Below, in pieces: positions 1 through 5,961 of a DNA stretch of 5,961 nucleotides; the stretch's first letter is position 1, and the number at the start of each line of letters is the position of its first letter. The stretch lies in assembly GCA_005879015.1 (NCBI GenBank), contig VBMC01000180.1, positions 1-5,961 on the forward strand. The letters run 5' to 3'. Both the position numbers and the translations under genes were made by a program. The notes under the pieces were generated by a model, which was given only the letters and a program-made list of their open reading frames with translations, searched no databases and was not told the DNA's origin. Origin of the DNA: Methanobacteriota archaeon. Lineage in GTDB: Archaea > Thermoplasmatota > Thermoplasmata > RBG-16-68-12.

Positions 1-30
1 GACTCCGAGTCCTCGACCAGAGGCGGTTTT

Positions 31-540
31 GTGCGCGCATGGAAATTGAACCTTAGCTCGGGGCGGGACATTCGCCGCGGACATGTGAACGTGGATCTCG
101 TGCCGCTCGCCGGCGTGGACCTGGTGTGCGATCTACGCCGGTTCCCGTGGCCGTCAACGATGACTCGGTCGACGAAGTCATCGCCATCCACGTCATCGAG
201 CACCTCCCGAACACGGTCCGGGTGATGGAAGAGCTGTTTCGAATCACACACCCGGGAGCGGGCATCACGATCGAGGTGCCGCATTACAGGCACTCGAACG
301 CATAGAAGGACTCGAGGCACGTTGCGCCTGTTCACGGAGGAAACGTTCGATTATTTCGGCAAAGGCTAGCGGTCGTACTATAGCCATGCACGATTCCAGG
401 TCACGAGCGTCGTGAAAGTGTACGAATACCATGTCGACCGGTACGTCCGACGACTCTTTCCGCGAATTCTTCCGTGGGTCGAGTGGTACTTCGACAACAC
501 GGTCGAGAAGCTGATCTTCACACTCGAGACGCAGAAGTGA
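31..540 (+). pseudogene. Decayed class I SAM-dependent methyltransferase
   Basis: Read in three frame segments, the remnant resembles a small Rossmann-fold methyltransferase often found in glycan and O-antigen loci. Segment 1 (to about 153) has the start-proximal LNLSSGRDIRRGHVNVD stretch and ends FPWP. Segment 2 (about 155-323) reads VDEVIAIHVIEHLPN, then MEELFRITHPGAGITIEVPHY. Segment 3 (about 326-540) holds FTEETFDYFGK, YYSHARF and the tail VEWYFDNTVEKLIFTLETQK. Lesions seen: one base lost near 154 (WPF expected, only 'tc' left), TAG at 303-305 where tyrosine is likely, one surplus base near 325, and TAG at 367-369. The SAM glycine motif reads LNLSSG rather than the usual LNLGCG/LNLGSG. 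The two shifts cancel, so the end is back in the starting frame. GTG at 31 is only a nominal start: the frame is open to the left edge, and ATG at 39-41 may be the ancestral start. The family call rests on motifs recalled, not on a search. Confidence 0.85.
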
Positions 541-1654
541 ATTTCTCATCCGAAAGAGACCGATCGAGGATCGCTCGCATCCGAGTCACGAACACATCGC
601 GGTCGAACGACCGGGCCCGGTCCTCGCACGGACCGCGCATCCTCTCCAGGTCATCGACCCGAACCGCTTCGATCGTCTGAGCGATCGCCTCCGCGGACGG
701 GGGGGCGAGCCATCCGGTCTTTCCTGGGACGATCGTCTCTCGGTACCCGCCTTCGTCGACCGCCACGACGGCCTTGCCGGAGGCCATCGCCTCGACCGGC
801 GTGAGCCCGAAGTCCTCGTCCTCCGACACGGCCACGAGCCCGCGACACCTCGCGTACAGGTCCAGCAACTTGGATTCCGGAATTTCTCCGAGGAATTCGA
901 TGTTTGCAGGTGGTTCCAACGATCGGACCAGGCGATCCGGGTCCACGCCCAACTGCGCTCCCCCGACAACGATGAGGCGCTCTCGAGGGAGACGGCGAAA
1001 CGTATCGACGAGGAGCCCCAAGCGCTTCTCGTGGGAGAGCCGGCTGACGGCGAGCCACGCCTCGCCAACTTCCTTGAAGCGATAGCGCGACGAATCGAGG
1101 GGAGGGTAGACGACGTCGGCCGTCCGGTGAAGATACCGGTCGATCCTCCGTTCGACGTTCCGGCTGTTGGCGACGATCGTCTGGACGGCCGCCACCGCGG
1201 CTTCGTATTCGGGGCGTCTCTTTTCGATCCACCGCCGCGCGGCCCATCGCCGGACGCGCGGGAGGCCGCCAAGGAAGGAATCCCGAAGATCGTAAAACAC
1301 CCGGACGGGCGTGTGACAGTACCAGACGTTCGGGTGAAGCCGCGGAGCGGCGAACACCGCCCAGTTCCCTGAGAGAACGTACACATCGTGATCGGGAATC
1401 GCGATCGTCTGGAACGCACGTGCTTGGCGGTCTTGCCGCATCGGGGGCGTCTGCGGCACTCGTGCAATCTCGGTCACGCGGACCGTCGGCATGCCCGCGC
1501 GCTCGGGCAGGGTCGGATCCAAATCGGTCACATAGAGATCGGCGTCAAACGCCGCGGCGAGCGTGAGCGCGAAGCGCTCCCCGCCTCCGATGAAACGCAG
1601 ATGGTCGTGGAGGACCGCGACCCGCATCGGCTTGCGGATACGGTCGTCGCGCAT
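518..1654 (-). CDS. GT4-family glycosyltransferase (WbaZ/mannosyltransferase-like)
   Basis: A 378-residue retaining glycosyltransferase of the GT-B fold, expected to move a sugar from a nucleotide-sugar donor onto a glycan or lipid-linked acceptor at the cytosolic face of the membrane. The N-terminal acceptor domain opens MRVAVLHDHLRFIGGGER (residues 10-27), with the glycine loop at 23-25, and carries the WYCHTPVR motif at 111-118 that recalls the WbaZ-like branch. The C-terminal donor domain has SRLSHEKR (204-211, basic residues R205 and K210) and the GT4 E-x7-E signature EDFGLTPVE (E280, E288), followed by EGGYRETI. There are no membrane segments, and the length is normal for the family. 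ATG at 1654 gives the longest frame; ATG at 1627 (residue 10) sits right at the conserved start and is a real alternative, since neither has a clear ribosome-binding site. The gene starts 13 nt after the stop of the membrane protein upstream, so it is probably co-transcribed with it. The exact sugar and linkage cannot be told from sequence. Confidence 0.93.
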   Translation of the reverse strand: MRDDRIRKPMRVAVLHDHLRFIGGGERFALTLAAAFDADLYVTDLDPTLPERAGMPTVRVTEIARVPQTPPMRQDRQARAFQTIAIPDHDVYVLSGNWAVFAAPRLHPNVWYCHTPVRVFYDLRDSFLGGLPRVRRWAARRWIEKRRPEYEAAVAAVQTIVANSRNVERRIDRYLHRTADVVYPPLDSSRYRFKEVGEAWLAVSRLSHEKRLGLLVDTFRRLPRERLIVVGGAQLGVDPDRLVRSLEPPANIEFLGEIPESKLLDLYARCRGLVAVSEDEDFGLTPVEAMASGKAVVAVDEGGYRETIVPGKTGWLAPPSAEAIAQTIEAVRVDDLERMRGPCEDRARSFDRDVFVTRMRAILDRSLSDEKFTSASRV

Positions 1655-1667
1655 AAACGCGCGCGAC

Positions 1668-3264
1668 TCAGCAGGTCGTCGGGAGGCATCCCCAGGCGAT
1701 CCAATACACTCGGGCGTATCCGTTGTCGAAGACCTTCAGAAAGGGCGAGGAGTCGAATTTCGCGACGACCCTGGAGTCCATCGGGAGCGCGGCCTCCCAT
1801 GGTGTAAGACGCACCCCGGCCTCCATGTCTTGGTCAATCCACACATAGGTGCCGTCCTTTTGACCGGACGGGGAGTCGATCTTCGACAGTCCCGCGTACG
1901 GGTCGTTCAGGGAGTCGGGCAAGAACGGGGCCCGGGTTCGATCCCACGTCGCGTTCAGGCCGCCAAATCCGAAGACCGTCGTGGAGCCGTGATGGTCGGA
2001 CACGACGAGGCCGCTCGCATGATCCCGAGCCCAATACGCGGGATCCAGGGCCGCCGGGACGGTCCCCTCCCGCCAACCGGCGAGGGTGGATGGCGGCGGC
2101 ACACCCGTGAATGCATTTGCGATGAAGACGAGGCCGATGGCCATGCCCGCGGCGGCTCGGAGTCGTCCTCGGACGGTCCCCAAATCCAGGAGGCGAACGA
2201 AGCCGACGCCCGAAAGAATGCCAAACGGTACGACGAGGTACTCCATGTGACGATAGGGAATGAGGACGCGTGGAGCGACCAAGATGCCCACGATTGCGGA
2301 TCCGAGGAGGACGACCAACCAGGCGTTGACCGGCAATCCCTCCGCGTCGAAATCGAGGAACTTGCGGCCCGGCGCGGAGAACGAGATCAGCAGGACGAGC
2401 GGGACGAAATAGAGGAGACCTTCCGGCGGGACGCGGAACGTCGTCCCCGGGACGCCGAAGAGGACCGACACAACCCCGAGGATGAGGATGGCCCCAACCG
2501 CGGAGGCGTACGCCGTTCCCCGATGACGGAGCCCGGGATACCTCGGCCGATACCGCCATCCGATTCGAGTCCGCGCATAGACGACCGCCCCGAGGAACAG
2601 CAGTCCAAATCCGAACAGGACGAGGATCGCCCACCAGGGCCGGATGTCCACATCCGTCAGGATGAATTCTCGGAAGGTCGTCGCGTAGAGGAACCAGTAG
2701 GCGAACGTCCCAGCGACGAGGATACCCGCGTACGCAACCTCTCGTTTCGACCCGAAGGTCCATCGCCACGGGCGAGCGAAACCTTGGACGAGGATCGTGC
2801 CGAGGACCATGAGGAGGAAGAAGTAGAAGGGCGAGCAGATTTCCGACCGTCGCGGGAGCCGGGTGCGTGGTCGTATACGTGTGGGGTATCGCGCCCACCA
2901 GAAGGGCAGCTGCGAAGAGGGCGACGCGATCCTCGCCTGTGACACGTCGTGCAATCAAGAACATCGGGACGACCGACACAGCACCTAGGATTGGCACGAG
3001 GAGGTTCAGCACGGTCGGAAGGTCGAGTCCGGAGAGGGCAGCCAGTCCTCCCTGCAGGAAGAACATGCCCGGAAAGTACGGATACGTGACGCCCCACCCA
3101 TCGTAGATGGTGGAGACGTGACCAGTCCCCGCGAGGTTCCGCAGGATCGCAAAGTATTCGCCCGTATCCGAACCCCAATACAGGAAGGACCAAAGAGGGG
3201 AGAGTCGGACCCCGACCGAGCCGAGGACGAGGGCCGTGAGACCGAAAACCGTCGACTTCCTCAT
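1668..3264 (-). pseudogene. Frameshifted GT-C-like multi-span membrane glycosyltransferase
   Basis: Two reading frames together make one protein of about 531 residues. Frame A runs from ATG 3264 to about 2830 (residues 1-145): a first hydrophobic helix at about 6-20, then a loop with GSDTGEYF (acidic D33/E36) and TYPYFPGMFFLQGG, then helices at about 84-105 and 114-130. The coding signal then moves to the other frame from about 2828 (FYFFLLMVLGTILVQ) and continues through about eight more helices to the TGA at 1668-1670. The region after the last helix (about 130 residues) is soluble and aromatic-rich. Frame A stays open beyond the break to 1834 but turns arginine-rich and non-hydrophobic there, so it is not the true protein. 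An acidic first loop in a polytopic protein is typical of GT-C enzymes, which use polyprenyl-phosphate sugars on the outer face of the membrane; that assignment is inference. A single base error or a true mutation could explain the break. The gene leads the putative operon with the GT4 gene. Confidence 0.8.
2815..2832 (-). other. Frameshift point in the GT-C-like gene
   Basis: On the minus strand the frame giving NLLAL must skip one base to reach the frame giving FYFFLLMVLG. The simplest site is the short CCC run at 2829-2831, so the genome has one surplus base (or two missing) relative to an intact gene. Upstream, only the first frame looks like membrane protein; downstream, only the second does. 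No strong +1 slippery site with a rare codon or stop is visible here, so programmed frameshifting is less likely than mutation or a sequence error. Confidence 0.8.
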
Positions 3265-3285
3265 TCATCGGCAAACCGACGCGCG

Positions 3286-3293
3286 TTACTAAA
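3286..3293 (-). promoter_or_regulatory. TATA-like box of the GT-C/GT4 operon
   Basis: On the minus strand this reads TTTAGTAA, an AT-rich island in GC-rich surroundings. Its centre lies about 25-26 nt from the ATG at 3264, the normal archaeal TATA-to-start-site distance, so transcription should begin at or next to the start codon and give a leaderless mRNA. This agrees with the absence of a Shine-Dalgarno sequence before 3264. No convincing BRE could be picked out. Confidence 0.55.
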
Positions 3294-3337
3294 GGGTTAT
3301 CCGCACATCGTTCCATCGGCGCGGGCGCAATGACACA

Positions 3338-3345
3338 AACTATTT
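3338..3345 (+). promoter_or_regulatory. TATA-like box of the zinc-ribbon membrane protein gene
   Basis: AACTATTT is preceded by the A-rich ACACA, a possible BRE. The box centre is about 29 nt before ATG 3371, so the start site should fall within a few bases of that ATG and the transcript should be leaderless or nearly so. The box also argues against the in-frame TTG at 3344, which lies inside it. Confidence 0.55.
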
Positions 3346-3370
3346 GCCCGCGGCCTTTCTGTCTCGCTCG

Positions 3371-3697
3371 ATGGCCCGCCGCTGTCCGGAATGCTATGCT
3401 GAGCTGCTGGACGACGCGATCTGGGTGTGCCCCTCGTGTGGTTACACCCTCCGCATGCCGGGGTCCGCAAAGGCGGGGATCGTGTTCATGCTCCTCGGGC
3501 TAGCCCTCCTCGGCGTGTTCGTCTATGGGCCGGAAAATCTCGGATTGAACTCGGGCGTGATGCCGACCGAGCTCGCGAACCTCACGATTGCGAACTTCCC
3601 CCTCCTCGTCGTCGGAGCCTTCGCCCTCGGGTCATTCCTCGCGGCTGCGGCGGCACTCAAGATCCGGAGCGAGCAGGCGCGCGTCGCGGCGGCCTAG
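3371..3697 (+). CDS. Small zinc-ribbon protein with two transmembrane segments
   Basis: A 108-residue protein with a zinc ribbon at its N-terminus: C5-P-E-C8 and C20-P-S-C23-G, eleven residues between the two pairs, the usual form of a CxxC...CxxC ribbon that binds one zinc. It is followed by a membrane helix at about 35-53 (AGIVFMLLGLALLGVFVYG), a roughly 20-residue loop, and a second helix at about 76-96, ending in a short basic, alanine-rich tail. Such proteins are common in archaea and mostly uncharacterised; I do not recognise a named family, and the role is unknown. The ribbon and the tail probably lie on the same (cytosolic) side, which is inference. The start was set at ATG 3371 because a TTG nine codons earlier overlaps the putative TATA box and would add residues before the ribbon. 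The gene converges with DP2, and the two share the CTAG that contains both stops. Confidence 0.85.
   Translation: MARRCPECYAELLDDAIWVCPSCGYTLRMPGSAKAGIVFMLLGLALLGVFVYGPENLGLNSGVMPTELANLTIANFPLLVVGAFALGSFLAAAAALKIRSEQARVAAA
3694..3697. other. CTAG palindrome holding both convergent stop codons
   Basis: The plus-strand gene stops with TAG at 3695-3697, and the minus-strand DP2 gene stops with TAG read from 3696 to 3694. Because CTAG is its own reverse complement, the two coding regions overlap by these four bases and leave no intergenic space. No T-rich tract or hairpin suggesting a terminator is visible on either side, so each transcript probably ends inside the other gene. Confidence 0.9.
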
Positions 3698-5961
3698 AAG
3701 AAGTCGTCGAGCTTCAGGTCCTGCGTCCGGTCGTTCGTGAAGAGCGACGTGATCGCTTCTTCAATCAAGTCGATCCGCTGCCGGAGGTAGTTCGATACCT
3801 CGAACTGCTGGCTGATCCGCTTCGAGATCTCGAGGTACTTCTTCACGGAACTCTCGTGAACGGTGAGCGTCAAGTTGCCGCTGCATTCGAGACACCGTCC
3901 CCGGAGCGGGATCCGACGGTACTTCGCCCCGCATTTCGTGCAGCGCACGGACTGGCTGGAGAACGCCTTCAGGTTCCCGATCAGGTCGGGAAGAAAATGA
4001 TGGACGACGATGCGGGCCACGACGTCGTTCGGATCCACGGCACGGATCCGCAGCGCGAGGTCGAGCTGTTTGTCGATCTTCTCCGCCATGGATCCCTCCC
4101 CGTAGGCGGAGGCGAGGGGCCCCTGGGCCACCCCATGGGTCTCGTGTGTGTACGCGAATCCCTCGTACTGGAGCACGCTTCCGATCCGCTTCCCGACCGT
4201 GTCGATCTGAGCTTCGACCTCCTTGGGGTGAGCGAACCGTTCCGCGGCTTCGAACAGCGCGAGCGGATACCCGGCCGGCAGGTCGAGGTTGTGGGCCTCT
4301 TTGTCGATCTCATTCGGATCGATCCGCGTCGTCAGGACGAGCGGCGCATCCATTAGGCCGCCTCGCTTGTCCGGCAGGAACGACCGCGAAAAGTTGATCA
4401 GGCAATCCAGGAGCAAGATGAGCGAATCCTCGTCTCCGTCGCAGTTCCGGCGGCGGGCCGCGATCAGATAGGGATGGGCGAACCACGCCTTGGCATCCGT
4501 GAACCCGACGATCCGCGCGAGGACTCCGCCGCTTGTGTGCGGGGCGAGCGTCACGACGAGGTGGCCCAAAAGGTCTTTTGGTGATTTCGCGTCGTAGAAG
4601 CGGCCGAGGCCATAGAGGCGCTCCAGGAGATCGTCGACGAACGCCGCCACGCGGACCAGGTATTCTCCCCCGGAGCGGGCGACGAGGACGTCTTGGGGCC
4701 GCAACTCAAGGACCTGCTCCTCTCGCTCGAGCGGACGTCCCGTCATATCCCGCGCGTATCCGAGACGCCGCGCGTCTTCCACGGAAATACCGGCTTCCCT
4801 CGGGGTGAAGTGCGTGAGCGGGAGGTTCGTCATGTCGAACCGGGTCGTGCCGTCCTTGAACACGTAAATCTCGTGCTTCGCCCGAAGGACGCCTTTCTCG
4901 ATCGGTTCCGGTGTCTTGTTCTTCGAGATCATGCCCTGGACCGCCTTGATCTCGGACGGCTTCGGTTCGCCGAGTCGTTCCAAGGCGGTCCGCAACACGT
5001 CGGCGATCGGGACGCGCTGCCGGGCGGGTCCATTGCGCGCCGTCGTGTGTCCGCCGCACGAACACTTCGGGAGGAACCACCGCTTCCCGCACGCGGAACA
5101 GATTCGAAGGCCGACCTCCACCTCGATGGTCTCCTTGGAAGCCGCCTCGAGGAGCAGCCGCTGGGCCCCACCCTCGTGTCCGATCGGGAAGAGCGAATGC
5201 GGTGCGGGCTGCATCTTCCGGGGCGCGGCTTTCTCCGGACGGGCCATCCGGGCGCCGATCCGGGTGGGGCCCCGGGCTTTCACGAGGAAGCCGGCAAGGG
5301 CCGTCGCGAACGCGAGAGGGTCCGTCGTCTCGGGCCTCGGCGCGAGTACGAAGTTCGACTGGTCGACGGCAATTCCCAACGTCGCCAAGAGCACATCTGT
5401 GTGCCGTTCGACGACCAAGTCGCCCCCGCGGACCGCATAGAGGACGCCCAGCCGGACGAACCACTCTCGAAATTCCTCGTCGGCGGGGACGACGAGCCGA
5501 CCTTCCGTGAGGCGTCCTTCGCCGCCGATGCGTTCGCGGAGGAGCTGCAGATCCTCGACGGCGAAGTCATGGAAGAACAGATTGTATCGAGGGTGAAGGG
5601 GCACGCCGCATTCCCGGGACCACGCGAGGGCTTGGGATGCCGTCGCCGTTTCCCATCCGGCCGGCAACTGTCCCAAGGCCTTCTTCAGGAGGAGGCCGTA
5701 CCACTCCGGCGAAAACGCGCCGGGCATCAAGACGTGATTGTTCTCGAGGAATTCTCCGAAGGGGATGAGAATCTCGCCGAGATCCGCGATGACGCGGACA
5801 TGTCCGGCGAGCCGTTTCGCGGCCGCCGCGTCCGGCACCTCGACGAAGTCTCCCGTGTCCAGGACGACGAGCGGCCCTTCGATCGTGTCGCAGGGCGTGA
5901 CCGCGCCCGCCTTTCCGGGACGTTCCGTCTTGATTTGAGTACCGACCGCGATGAAATCGTC
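3694..5961 (-). CDS. polC: DNA polymerase D large subunit DP2, C-terminal 755 residues (5' end off the window)
   Basis: Catalytic subunit of the archaeal replicative polymerase D, working with the DP1 exonuclease subunit (not in this window). Numbered from the right edge, the visible protein shows VGTQIKTERPGKAG (7-20) and CDTIEGP (24-30), the HPRY..FFHDF block (123-133), RMARPEK...LFPIG (238-260), a cysteine cluster C288/C291/C300/C302, the LPLTHFTPREAG segment (380-391), the active-site loop NCDGDED (506-512; aspartates D508 and D510, bases 4426-4446), and a second zinc motif C674/C677/C690/C693 (bases 3883-3942). The protein ends LKLDDFF, a likely PCNA-binding (PIP-like) tail although the usual glutamine is out of register. 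The frame is open to the right edge; the GTG at 5838 is internal because conserved DP2 sequence continues upstream of it. DP2 is usually about 1,100-1,300 residues, so roughly a third is missing. There is no intein at the active-site loop, where some archaea carry one. Nothing in the visible part looks broken. Confidence 0.97.
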   Translation of the reverse strand, partial: DDFIAVGTQIKTERPGKAGAVTPCDTIEGPLVVLDTGDFVEVPDAAAAKRLAGHVRVIADLGEILIPFGEFLENNHVLMPGAFSPEWYGLLLKKALGQLPAGWETATASQALAWSRECGVPLHPRYNLFFHDFAVEDLQLLRERIGGEGRLTEGRLVVPADEEFREWFVRLGVLYAVRGGDLVVERHTDVLLATLGIAVDQSNFVLAPRPETTDPLAFATALAGFLVKARGPTRIGARMARPEKAAPRKMQPAPHSLFPIGHEGGAQRLLLEAASKETIEVEVGLRICSACGKRWFLPKCSCGGHTTARNGPARQRVPIADVLRTALERLGEPKPSEIKAVQGMISKNKTPEPIEKGVLRAKHEIYVFKDGTTRFDMTNLPLTHFTPREAGISVEDARRLGYARDMTGRPLEREEQVLELRPQDVLVARSGGEYLVRVAAFVDDLLERLYGLGRFYDAKSPKDLLGHLVVTLAPHTSGGVLARIVGFTDAKAWFAHPYLIAARRRNCDGDEDSLILLLDCLINFSRSFLPDKRGGLMDAPLVLTTRIDPNEIDKEAHNLDLPAGYPLALFEAAERFAHPKEVEAQIDTVGKRIGSVLQYEGFAYTHETHGVAQGPLASAYGEGSMAEKIDKQLDLALRIRAVDPNDVVARIVVHHFLPDLIGNLKAFSSQSVRCTKCGAKYRRIPLRGRCLECSGNLTLTVHESSVKKYLEISKRISQQFEVSNYLRQRIDLIEEAITSLFTNDRTQDLKLDDFF

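Noticed and set aside
265..549. A 94-codon minus-strand frame downstream of the GT4 gene
   Set aside because: It is antisense to the methyltransferase remnant, whose fragments match a known family, and shows no motif of its own.
2815..2832. Programmed +1 frameshifting in the GT-C-like gene
   Set aside because: There is no stop codon or clear slippery heptamer at the shift, and the unshifted frame runs on for more than 300 codons of non-protein-like sequence. Mutation or sequence error is simpler.
1563..2942. A 459-codon open frame on the plus strand, very rich in E, D and R
   Set aside because: It lies opposite the GT-C-like gene, whose hydrophobic, helix-patterned frames are clearly the coding ones. 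Long antisense frames are expected in GC-rich DNA, and the charged low-complexity composition fits a shadow.
3344..3346. TTG start adding nine residues to the zinc-ribbon protein
   Set aside because: It falls inside the putative TATA box, and the extra residues precede the conserved MARRCPEC start; ATG 3371 fits better.
3427..4356. A 309-codon plus-strand frame running across the zinc-ribbon gene and the end of DP2
   Set aside because: It is out of frame with the zinc ribbon and antisense to strongly conserved DP2 sequence; it has no recognisable motif of its own.
4426..4446. Intein at the DP2 active-site loop
   Set aside because: Some archaeal DP2 proteins carry an intein here, but this copy runs straight through NCDGDED with no insertion.
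5836..5838. GTG as the start of a 714-residue DP2
   Set aside because: The frame stays open to the edge, and the 41 upstream residues contain conserved DP2 sequence (ERPGKAG, CDTIEGP), so this is an internal valine.
1..5961. CRISPR arrays, tRNA or rRNA genes, insertion sequences, attachment sites
   Set aside because: I looked for regular direct repeats, clover-leaf patterns, terminal inverted repeats and transposase motifs and saw none; nearly all of the window is accounted for by protein genes.

Overview
The window looks like chromosomal DNA of a GC-rich euryarchaeote-type archaeon. The best evidence is the right third, which encodes most of DP2, the catalytic large subunit of DNA polymerase D. 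This family is found in archaea and is absent from bacteria. Two further signs agree: no gene start has a clear Shine-Dalgarno sequence, and two divergent genes have TATA-like boxes centred about 25-30 nt from their ATGs, as expected for leaderless archaeal transcripts. A Thermoplasmatota-like host is my guess from the overall flavour (GC-rich, PolD, leaderless genes); the sequence does not prove it.

Layout, left to right. (1) 31-540, plus strand: the decayed remains of a class I SAM-dependent methyltransferase, with two compensating single-base frameshifts, two in-frame TAG codons and a damaged glycine motif. (2) 518-1654, minus strand: an intact GT4 glycosyltransferase, tail to tail with the pseudogene and overlapping it by 23 nt. 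(3) 1668-3264, minus strand: a multi-span membrane protein resembling GT-C glycosyltransferases, 13 nt upstream of the GT4 gene and probably its operon leader. Its reading frame is broken by one +1 frameshift near 2829. (4) 3265-3370: a compact divergent promoter region. (5) 3371-3697, plus strand: a small zinc-ribbon protein with two membrane segments. (6) 3694-5961, minus strand: DP2, missing its N-terminus beyond the right edge. It converges on gene 5 so tightly that both stop codons lie in one CTAG palindrome.

Functionally there are two blocks. The left block (methyltransferase remnant, GT4 and GT-C) looks like a surface-glycan or glycolipid locus, with the GT-C protein acting at the membrane and the GT4 enzyme on its cytosolic face. 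One member is clearly dead and another is interrupted, so the locus may be eroding or strain-variable. The right block is core replication. The zinc-ribbon membrane protein sits between them with no visible functional tie to either.

I found no CRISPR array, tRNA, rRNA, insertion sequence or convincing new multi-gene system. The most useful second-look items are the two broken genes, the paired leaderless promoters and the shared CTAG stop.
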